Assembly (NCBI GenBank): GCA_002792915.1 | Contig: PFPF01000023.1 | Location: 1 to 8,633, forward strand | DNA length: 8,633 bases | Direction: 5' to 3' | DNA from: Candidatus Micrarchaeota archaeon CG_4_10_14_0_2_um_filter_60_11 | GTDB taxonomy: Archaea > Micrarchaeota > Micrarchaeia > Norongarragalinales > Norongarragalinaceae | In this document: positions 1-5,442 of the stretch, one piece after another | How positions within the stretch are numbered: position 1 is the stretch's first letter | Layout of the letters: each line of letters starts with the position of its first letter | Notes under the pieces: model-generated | What the model saw: only the letters and a program-made list of their open reading frames with translations | The model's database searches: none | What the model was told of the DNA's origin: nothing | Made by a program: the position numbers and the translations under genes

Positions 1-255
1 CTGCGGCTTGCTCTCGAGCAGCTCCTTGATTTCCTCGAAGGGTATGGGGCGCGAGAGCACGCTCTTCACGTGCGGCACGTTGGTGATTAGCTGGCGCGCG
101 GACGCGTCGTTTGCCGCCTCGACGATGAGGTAGCCCTTGAGCCGCGGGGACACGAGCAGGGCGTTGACCGCGATGCCGCCCTTCCTGGCCTTCTTTTCCA
201 GAAGGTCCGCGACTATGCTTTCCTGCCCGGCGGTTACACGATAAGCGAACAACAT
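1..255 (-). CDS. spt5: Transcription elongation factor Spt5 (NusG homologue), N-terminal part, cut by window edge
   Basis: The first 85 codons are visible, starting at ATG 255 and running off the window at position 1. The translation starts MLFAYRVTAGQES and continues with an LKGYLIVEA strand, an NVPHVKSVL stretch and an IPFEEIKELL end. This is the NGN domain of archaeal Spt5, the universally conserved RNA polymerase processivity factor that works with Spt4 by clamping the polymerase cleft. The C-terminal KOW domain, which contacts the ribosome, must lie beyond the edge. The gene starts 14 nt after the secE stop on the same strand, so it is very likely co-transcribed with secE and ftsZ. Upstream of ATG there is only a weak GGGG tract. 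The family call rests on direct reading of the domain and on the conserved gene order. Confidence 0.93.
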   Translation of the reverse strand, partial: MLFAYRVTAGQESIVADLLEKKARKGGIAVNALLVSPRLKGYLIVEAANDASARQLITNVPHVKSVLSRPIPFEEIKELLESKPQ

Positions 256-269
256 TTTTGAAAACCCCG

Positions 270-452
270 TTAAACGTGCCTCAAGGCGTAAGCCGCCATG
301 GAGATGATGAACCCAATCAGGCCTATGAGGACCATTCCCGCGCCCGTGGTAAGCGCCATCTGGCGGTACTCCGCATCCTTGGGCTTGTAAGTAATCATTA
401 TGACGCGCTTGCTCTGCTTCACGAAGTCGTCAATAGTTTGCATCAAGTTCAT
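270..452 (-). CDS. secE: Preprotein translocase subunit SecE (Sec61 gamma / Sss1 type)
   Basis: A 60-residue single-pass membrane protein. An N-terminal amphipathic stretch ([21 protein letters not shown], with the KPKDAEY motif) is followed by one hydrophobic segment of about 22 residues ([19 protein letters not shown]) and a short RHV tail. This is the layout of archaeal SecE, the clamp subunit of the SecYE translocon. I chose ATG 452 because it lies a few bases after GGTTGAT, which overlaps the ftsZ stop. A TTG at 458 would add two residues and an ATG at 443 would remove three. It sits between ftsZ and spt5, the usual archaeal arrangement, and is almost certainly in the same transcript. 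Confidence 0.9.
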   Translation of the reverse strand: MNLMQTIDDFVKQSKRVIMITYKPKDAEYRQMALTTGAGMVLIGLIGFIISMAAYALRHV

Positions 453-458
453 TGGCAA

Positions 459-1556
459 TCAACCCACGAAATCCAAATCTATGGCTTCCTCGCCCTTTTC
501 GTTCGCGCCTTCCTTCAGCCCGGTCACGACGGCGAGCACGCGCACCTGGTTCTTCTCGAGCGAGTCGTCCAGGCGCGCGCCCCAGATGATGTGCGAATCC
601 TTCGCCATCGCGGAGCTAATCGCCTGCACCGCGGCCTCGGCTTCGCCCAGCGTCATGTCCTTGCCGCCCGTTATGTTGACGAGCGCCTTGTTTGCCTGCG
701 AAATGTCCAAGTCGAGCAACGGTGACGAGAGCGCCTTTTGCGCCGCCTCGACCACGCGGTTGCGCTGGTCCACCGTACTCGCTTCGCCCACGCCTATCAT
801 GGCGGTCCCGCTGCCCTCGAGAATCGTGCGCATGTCCGCGAAGTCCAGGTTGATGAGGCCGGGCACGGTTATGAGCTCGGTTATTCCCTTGACCGCGCTA
901 GTCAGCACGGAGTCGCTGGCCTTGAACGCGGCGTCAAGGGGCAAGTCCGCCACGAAGTAAAGCAATTTGTCGTTCGGAATCACGATGACCGTGTCCGCTT
1001 CCTTCTTCAGCTTCTCGGTTCCTTCGAGCGCGTTGCGCATGCGCTTCGCGCCCTCGGAAGTGAACGGAAGAGTGACGACGCCTATTACAAGCGCACCCGC
1101 AGCCTTGGCCGCGCGCGCGATTAATGGCGCTGCACCCGTGCCCGTACCTCCGCCCATGCCGCAAGTCACGAAGACCAAATCGGAGTCGGAGAGGAGTTCC
1201 TTTATTTCCTGTTCGGATTCCTGCGCGGCAGCCTCGCCAATTGTCGGGTTGCTTCCCGCGCCCATGCCCTTGGTCTTCTTCTTGCCGAGCAGGAGCTTCT
1301 TGTAACACTTTACCGTTAGCAGGTGCTGGGCGTCCGTGTTCATCGCCACGAGCTTGGCGCCGGTTATGCCCGTCTGCGTCATGCGGTTGATCGTGTTCGA
1401 GCCCGAACCGCCCGCGCCTATCACGTACACCTTGGGCGTGCTGTCCTTCAGGAACTGAAGCAGTTCCGCGTCCTCGTCCGAAGCGGGCTGGCCGCCTGGC
1501 GAAATAAGCACTTCCCTCTTAGAGCCGAACATCGTGTCGAAATCCGCGTTAGCCAT
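459..1556 (-). CDS. ftsZ: Cell division GTPase FtsZ (FtsZ1-like)
   Basis: About 365 residues, normal for archaeal FtsZ. The tubulin-like GTPase forms the division ring at mid-cell. Visible motifs, numbered from ATG 1556: nucleotide loop GAGGSGSN near 48-55, NTDAQ at 73-77, the signature [10 protein letters not shown] at 135-144, and the T7 synergy loop NLDFAD near 236-241 with both acidic residues. Both halves of the inter-subunit active site therefore look intact. The C-terminal strand [11 protein letters not shown] is also typical, and the protein ends in an acidic tail with DLDFVG. The start is uncertain: an in-frame TTG at 1583 would add nine residues (KARQVLDN after the initiator). I prefer ATG because the distance to the GTPase core then matches what I recall of Methanocaldococcus FtsZ. 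secE follows immediately. The gene is divergent from the isomerase gene at 1649. Confidence 0.96.
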   Translation of the reverse strand: MANADFDTMFGSKREVLISPGGQPASDEDAELLQFLKDSTPKVYVIGAGGSGSNTINRMTQTGITGAKLVAMNTDAQHLLTVKCYKKLLLGKKKTKGMGAGSNPTIGEAAAQESEQEIKELLSDSDLVFVTCGMGGGTGTGAAPLIARAAKAAGALVIGVVTLPFTSEGAKRMRNALEGTEKLKKEADTVIVIPNDKLLYFVADLPLDAAFKASDSVLTSAVKGITELITVPGLINLDFADMRTILEGSGTAMIGVGEASTVDQRNRVVEAAQKALSSPLLDLDISQANKALVNITGGKDMTLGEAEAAVQAISSAMAKDSHIIWGARLDDSLEKNQVRVLAVVTGLKEGANEKGEEAIDLDFVG

Positions 1557-1610
1557 ATTATCCAAAACCTGCCTGGCTTTCAACCTCGCAGTAGAGGGTG
1601 AAGCAACGCA

Positions 1611-1620
1611 ATACTTTTAT
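1611..1620 (+). promoter_or_regulatory. Candidate TATA box for the ribose-1,5-bisphosphate isomerase gene
   Basis: ATACTTTTAT, preceded by GCA that could serve as part of a BRE, begins about 37 nt before ATG 1649. Transcription starting 25-28 nt downstream of the box would leave a leader of only a few bases. That fits the absence of a Shine-Dalgarno before the ATG (the upstream bases are ttcgaaaa). Similar boxes occur before 2631 (plus) and 6668 (minus). Confidence 0.5.
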
Positions 1621-1629
1621 GCCCGACCC

Positions 1630-1638
1630 TTATTAACC
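1630..1638 (-). promoter_or_regulatory. Candidate TATA box for the ftsZ-secE-spt5 operon
   Basis: On the minus strand this reads TTAATAAG preceded by CGAAAGG, a plausible BRE plus TATA pair. Transcription would start near 1605-1610, giving a leader of about 50 nt to ATG 1556 or 25 nt to TTG 1583. A second AT-rich box on this strand (CATAAAAGTATT, about 1622-1611) is an alternative and coincides with the box proposed for the plus-strand gene. No strong Shine-Dalgarno precedes either start codon. Confidence 0.4.
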
Positions 1639-1648
1639 CTTTCGAAAA

Positions 1649-2584
1649 ATGTTGGGCTCAACCGCGAAAACCGCGCGCGAAATCAGGTCGCTGAGAATAC
1701 AGGGAGCCGAAGCAATCGCATCGGCAGCCGTCGAAGCCATGGCAGCCGAGGCCCACGCTTCGAAAGCGAAAACCAAGGCCGCGCTCCTCAAAGAATTGGG
1801 GCAAGCCGCGAATATATTAAAGCAGGCGAGGCCAACCGAACCCGCGCTTCGCAACTCGCTGCGTTTCATCCTCGCACGCGGCCGCCAGTCGGATGCCGCG
1901 GTTCCCGAACTAAAGCGCTTCATCGTAATACTGGCGCGCGACTACGCGAAGCACAGCCTTTTGAACAAAAAGAAAATCGCCGGGCACGGCGGTCCCCTCG
2001 TGCCAAACAACGGCGCAGTGCTGCTGCACTGCCACTCGTCCAGCGTGATGCGCGTGCTCAAGAAGGCGCACGACGACGGAAAAAAATTCAAGGTTTACTG
2101 CCTTGAAACGCGCCCGCTTTACCAGGGCCGCACGAGCGCGGCGGAGCTTTCCAATTACGGAATCGACGCCGTGCTTTGCGTGGACTCGTGCGCGGAAACC
2201 GCGCTCCTGAAGATGGGGCGCAGGGGAATCGTGCTGGTAGGCGCGGACGCGGTCACCGCGGACGGAGACTTGGTGAACAAAATCGGAACGGCGGGCGTTG
2301 CCGCGCTTGCATATGGCTACGGAACGCGGCTTTACTCCTGCACGGGCTCGCACAAGTTCGACCCGCTCACGCTGGGAGGCAAAAGCGAACCCATAGAGGA
2401 GCGCGCCGCGGAGGAAGTCCTGACAACAGCGGACGCGGCGAAGTGGGGCTTCAAAAGAATGCCGCGCGTGCTGAACCCCGCTTTCGACTTGACGCCCGCC
2501 AGCCTCGTGACCGGCTTCGTGACCGAATGGGGCGTGCAATCGCCCAAGGCTTTCGTGAAACGCGCGACGGCCGAATACCGCTAG
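1649..2584 (+). CDS. Ribose-1,5-bisphosphate isomerase (eIF2B alpha/beta/delta-like family)
   Basis: A 311-residue protein of the eIF2B/MtnA/R15P isomerase superfamily, about the length of the characterised Thermococcus enzyme. The enzyme converts ribose 1,5-bisphosphate to ribulose 1,5-bisphosphate in archaeal nucleotide degradation. The N-terminal helical part has TAREIRSLRIQGAEAIA. The catalytic core shows HCHSSSV with the presumed catalytic Cys128, ETRP at 153-156, GADAV with the presumed catalytic Asp200, NKIGT at 210-214, and NPAFDLTP near the C-terminus. HCHSS fits R15P isomerase better than methylthioribose-1-phosphate isomerase. The neighbouring AMP phosphorylase makes its substrate, which strongly supports the assignment over a translation factor. 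The ATG is probably leaderless or nearly so. The ends match the family, with no truncation. Confidence 0.88.
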   Translation: MLGSTAKTAREIRSLRIQGAEAIASAAVEAMAAEAHASKAKTKAALLKELGQAANILKQARPTEPALRNSLRFILARGRQSDAAVPELKRFIVILARDYAKHSLLNKKKIAGHGGPLVPNNGAVLLHCHSSSVMRVLKKAHDDGKKFKVYCLETRPLYQGRTSAAELSNYGIDAVLCVDSCAETALLKMGRRGIVLVGADAVTADGDLVNKIGTAGVAALAYGYGTRLYSCTGSHKFDPLTLGGKSEPIEERAAEEVLTTADAAKWGFKRMPRVLNPAFDLTPASLVTGFVTEWGVQSPKAFVKRATAEYR

Positions 2585-2599
2585 CGCAAGCGACGCGTG

Positions 2600-2609
2600 C
2601 TTTTTAATA
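2600..2609 (+). promoter_or_regulatory. Candidate TATA box for the AMP phosphorylase gene
   Basis: CTTTTTAATA lies in the 46-nt gap after the isomerase stop and begins 31 nt before ATG 2631. The predicted transcription start falls at or within a few bases of the ATG. No Shine-Dalgarno is present (gttaaccgctc precedes ATG), which supports a leaderless mRNA. The gene can therefore be expressed independently of the isomerase, although read-through is possible. Confidence 0.55.
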
Positions 2610-2630
2610 CTCGCGCGGCGTTAACCGCTC

Positions 2631-4127
2631 ATGGAATTCCGCGTGCAGCTGTTCGACGTCGAGCAGGGCCAGAACGAGGTTGTCTTGAACGACTCGCAGG
2701 CGCGCGAGTTGAGCATCGGCATCTCGGACCGCGTCAAGATGACCGCGAACAGGAAGAGCGTCACGGCAATCGTGGACCTGTCGCACGAGTTCATCAGGCC
2801 CGGCGAGGTGGGCGTGTTCTCGGAAGTCGCGCAGATGCTCTCCCTCAAGCAGGGCCAGAAAGTCCTGCTGGAAAGCGCGGAACGCCCCGCGAGCCTGGAC
2901 GCGGTGCGCAAGAAACTGGACGGCGGCATACTCGACGACAAGGAAATCGCCTCGATAATCAACGACTTGATGGCGGAAAAGCTCTCGGCAACCGAGCTGG
3001 CGGTTTTCATAAGCGCGGTTTACACGCGCGGCATGACGACCGACGAGACTGTTTCGCTCACCAAGGCGATTTACGCTTCTGGCGGCAGCCTCAAGCCCAA
3101 GGCGAAAGTCGTGGCGAGCGAGCACAGCATCGGGGGAGTGGCGGGCGACCGCAGCAGCATGCTCATAGTGCCCATAATTTCCTCGCTTGGCGTCTGCATA
3201 CCCAAAACGTGCAGCCGCGCGATAAGCAGCGCGGCGGGAACCGCGGACGTGATGGAAGTCTTCTGCCCGGTTTCGCTGGACTTGAAGAAGATGCAGCGGG
3301 TCGTTGACAAGGTCAACGCGTGCCTCACCTGGGGCGGGGCCGTGAACATGGCCGCGGCGGACGACAAGATGATTAACATCCGCAAGCCACTGCACTTGGA
3401 CCCCAAGCCGCTCCTGCTGTGCAGCATACTCGCCAAGAAGAAGGCGGAAGGCGCGGACTACGTCTTGCTTGACCTCCCGATAGGCCGCGGCGCAAAGCTG
3501 GACAACTTGGAGAAGGCGCGCGACTTGGCGAAGGACTTCGAGGCGCTGGGCAGGATGCTGGGCATGCGCGTCCAGTGCAGCATAACCGACGGAAGTGAAC
3601 CCCTGTTGCGCACCATAGGGCCGAACCTGGAGGCGCGCACGGTTCTGGAAACCCTGCAGGGCAAGGGAAGCTACGAGCTCGCCGAGAAGGCGTGCGTGAT
3701 GAGCGGGCTCATGCTTTCCATGCTGCGCGGCCTGACGCGCGAGGAAGGCTACAAGATGGCGCGCCACCAGCTCGCGTCCGGCAAGGCGCTGGAAAAGTTC
3801 CTGGAAATAGTCAGGGAACAGGGCGGCAACCCGGACGTGAAAAACGCGGACTTCGGATTGGGAAAATACAAGCAAGCCGTCATCGCGAAGGAGTCCGGAA
3901 AGGTGGGCCACGTGGACAACCGCGAAATCTCGCGCGTGTGCCGCACGCTTGGCGCGCCCGCGGACAAGGCGGCGGGAATGGTGCTAAAGTTCATGAAGGG
4001 CGACAAGGTAGAGGCGGGGCAAGTGCTGCTGGAGCTCTATTCCGGGAACAAGGAGAAGGCGGCGATGGCTGCCAGGCAGGCAGACAAAGTCGTGGAAATA
4101 GAAAAGATAATGATAGACGTCGTGTGA
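2631..4127 (+). CDS. AMP phosphorylase (archaeal thymidine-phosphorylase-like enzyme)
   Basis: 498 residues, the length typical of archaeal AMP phosphorylase. It phosphorolyses nucleoside 5'-monophosphates to ribose 1,5-bisphosphate and free base, the first step of the AMP pathway. An N-terminal extension of about 85 residues (MEFRVQLFDVEQGQNEVVLN) marks the archaeal subfamily, in which it helps multimerisation. The thymidine phosphorylase core follows: EHSIGGVAGDRSS at 164-176, SRAISSAAGTADVMEV at 195-210, WGGAVNMAAADD at 234-245 with the presumed acid Asp, and TDGSEPLLRTIGP. The C-terminal domain has GKVGHVDNREISR. An oddity: position 164 is Glu, whereas the family as I recall it has Lys in a DKHSIGG motif that helps bind phosphate. 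The DNA there reads GAG CAC AGC. The gene has its own promoter and follows the R15P isomerase. porG is 50 nt downstream without an obvious promoter. Confidence 0.92.
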   Translation: MEFRVQLFDVEQGQNEVVLNDSQARELSIGISDRVKMTANRKSVTAIVDLSHEFIRPGEVGVFSEVAQMLSLKQGQKVLLESAERPASLDAVRKKLDGGILDDKEIASIINDLMAEKLSATELAVFISAVYTRGMTTDETVSLTKAIYASGGSLKPKAKVVASEHSIGGVAGDRSSMLIVPIISSLGVCIPKTCSRAISSAAGTADVMEVFCPVSLDLKKMQRVVDKVNACLTWGGAVNMAAADDKMINIRKPLHLDPKPLLLCSILAKKKAEGADYVLLDLPIGRGAKLDNLEKARDLAKDFEALGRMLGMRVQCSITDGSEPLLRTIGPNLEARTVLETLQGKGSYELAEKACVMSGLMLSMLRGLTREEGYKMARHQLASGKALEKFLEIVREQGGNPDVKNADFGLGKYKQAVIAKESGKVGHVDNREISRVCRTLGAPADKAAGMVLKFMKGDKVEAGQVLLELYSGNKEKAAMAARQADKVVEIEKIMIDVV

Positions 4128-4163
4128 AGGCGGGAGTGAAAAAGTCGCGGCGTGAAAAATGCA

Positions 4164-4171
4164 GGGAGTGA
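4164..4171 (+). promoter_or_regulatory. Ribosome binding site of porG
   Basis: GGGAGTGA, close to the archaeal anti-Shine-Dalgarno complement GGAGGTGA, ends 6 nt before ATG 4178. It decides the start of porG and shows that this gene is read from a leadered, probably polycistronic, mRNA. A near copy (GGGAGTGAA at 4132-4140) lies just after the AMP phosphorylase stop. Confidence 0.75.
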
Positions 4172-4177
4172 ACAAAA

Positions 4178-4696
4178 ATGATTGAAGTGCGTTTCCATGG
4201 AAGGGGCGGGCAAGGCGTCGTGACTGCAGCCGAGGTGCTGGCGATTGCCGCGTTTTACGACGGCAAGCAGTCGCAGGCGTTCCCGTTTTTCGGCGTAGAG
4301 CGCACCGGCGCCCCGTTGGAGGCGTACTGCCGCATAAGCGACACGCCGATAAAACTCCACCAAAACGTTTACGAGCCGGACTACGTCGTGGTGCTCGACG
4401 ACACCCTGCTGGGAATGGACGTCTTCAAGGGCCTCAAGGGGAACGGCAAGAAAATAGTCGCTTCCGCCAAACCCGTAAAAGGGGCGTACACCGTGGACGC
4501 GCTCGCCATCGCGGAACGCGAGTTGGGCAAGCCGCTGGTGAACGTGCCCGTGCTGGGCGCGTTCGCGAAAGTCACGGGCATAGTCACGCTCGCTTCGCTG
4601 GAAAAGGCGGTGCGCAAGCAGTTCGAACGCAAGCCCGACGCCGCGGAAAAGAACGTACGCGCGCTCAAGGCGTGCTTCGAGACGGTGAAGTCATAA
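4178..4696 (+). CDS. porG: Pyruvate (2-oxoacid):ferredoxin oxidoreductase gamma subunit
   Basis: 172 residues, slightly short but complete for the PorG family. Diagnostic motifs are MIEVRFHGRGGQGVVTAAE at the N-terminus, AFPFFGVERTGAP at 34-46 and YEPDYVVVLDDTLL further on. The gamma subunit belongs to the cytoplasmic CoA-dependent complex that oxidises pyruvate (or another 2-oxoacid) to acetyl-CoA and reduces ferredoxin. Normally porG stands next to porD, porA and porB. Here the next gene is a nif3 homologue and the previous one is AMP phosphorylase, so the partners must be elsewhere or the protein serves another 2-oxoacid oxidoreductase. The start is fixed by the GGGAGTGA site. The stop codon TAA shares one base with the nif3 start. 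Substrate specificity cannot be read from gamma alone. Confidence 0.87.
   Translation: MIEVRFHGRGGQGVVTAAEVLAIAAFYDGKQSQAFPFFGVERTGAPLEAYCRISDTPIKLHQNVYEPDYVVVLDDTLLGMDVFKGLKGNGKKIVASAKPVKGAYTVDALAIAERELGKPLVNVPVLGAFAKVTGIVTLASLEKAVRKQFERKPDAAEKNVRALKACFETVKS
4684..4688 (+). promoter_or_regulatory. Ribosome binding site of the nif3-like gene
   Basis: GGTGA inside the last codons of porG, 7 nt before ATG 4696. It favours the ATG at 4696 over an in-frame TTG at 4672 and indicates translational coupling through the TAATG overlap. Confidence 0.7.
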
Positions 4697-5442
4697 TGGC
4701 AGAAACCTCGAAAATCGCGGAGTGGCTTGACGGCACGCTTTATTGCGACATCGAGGACGACTCGTTCAACGGCCTGCAAATAGCCGGCAAAAGCGAGGTC
4801 AAGCGCGTCGGCCTCGCCGTGGACGCGTGCCTTGAGACGTTCGATGCGGCTTCGCGGCAAAAATGCGACCTGCTGCTGGTTCACCACGGCTTGTTCTGGA
4901 AGAACCGCCTGCCCAGCAGGATTGACGCGTTGTGGCGCAACCGGCTGAACGCCTGCTTCGAATCGGGATTGAACTTGTACGCGGCGCACCTGCCTTTGGA
5001 TGCGCACCCGAAGCACGGAAACAACATTTGCATCGCGAACGGCCTGGGCTTGGCGCAATTAAAGCCGTGGGCGCGTTACCACGGCACGGCAATCGGGTTC
5101 AGGGGCCTGAAGGAGACGACGCTCGAACGGCTGGCGAAGCAATGCGAAACGCTGACCGGGAAAAAGCCGCGCGTTTTCAATTTCGGAGATATGAAAAAAA
5201 TACGCAGCGTGGGCGTCTGCTCGGGCGGCGGGGGATTTGCCGTGGCCGAAGGCGGAGTCGACGTCCTGGTTACGGGCGAGTTCACGCACTCGAACTACCA
5301 TTACGCCAAGGAGAACGGCGTCAGCGTCATCAAGGCGGGGCACTACGCCACCGAAACCTTCGGGGTGCGCGCATTGGGCGGGGCTCTGGCCAAAAAGTTC
5401 GGGCTGCAAGCGGTCTTCATCGACGCGCCGACCGGGCTCTAA
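4696..5442 (+). CDS. Nif3/DUF34 family dinuclear metal-binding protein (YbgI-like)
   Basis: 248 residues, the same size as E. coli YbgI (about 247) and the Methanocaldococcus homologue. The N-terminal signature DDSFNGLQIAG is followed by the metal-site motifs LLVHHGLFW (His63-His64), HLPLDAHP (Asp102) and GHYATE (His216, Glu220). Together these supply the two-metal site seen in YbgI structures. A GEFTH motif at 194-198 is also typical. The family forms hexameric toroids in the cytoplasm. Its function is unresolved: GTP cyclohydrolase I-like activity and metal-related roles have been proposed. The start is set by the GGTGA site; a TTG 24 nt upstream is rejected. The gene overlaps porG by one base, so the two are co-translated. 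The stop interlocks with that of the convergent gene. Confidence 0.88.
   Translation: MAETSKIAEWLDGTLYCDIEDDSFNGLQIAGKSEVKRVGLAVDACLETFDAASRQKCDLLLVHHGLFWKNRLPSRIDALWRNRLNACFESGLNLYAAHLPLDAHPKHGNNICIANGLGLAQLKPWARYHGTAIGFRGLKETTLERLAKQCETLTGKKPRVFNFGDMKKIRSVGVCSGGGGFAVAEGGVDVLVTGEFTHSNYHYAKENGVSVIKAGHYATETFGVRALGGALAKKFGLQAVFIDAPTGL

Noticed and set aside
1649..2584. Translation initiation factor eIF2B subunit or methylthioribose-1-phosphate isomerase
   Set aside because: The HCHSSSV and GADAV motifs, the length of 311 residues and the adjacent AMP phosphorylase fit ribose-1,5-bisphosphate isomerase better. The alternative cannot be fully excluded without an alignment.
2604..3911. A 435-codon open frame on the minus strand opposite the AMP phosphorylase gene
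   Set aside because: It is a shadow produced by GC-rich codon use. Its translation is rich in Arg, His and Ala with no domain, and the plus strand carries an unmistakable full-length enzyme.
4672..4695. An upstream TTG start for the nif3-like gene
   Set aside because: It lies inside porG without a ribosome site, whereas ATG 4696 has GGTGA at 7 nt and gives metal-ligand positions His63-His64 like YbgI.
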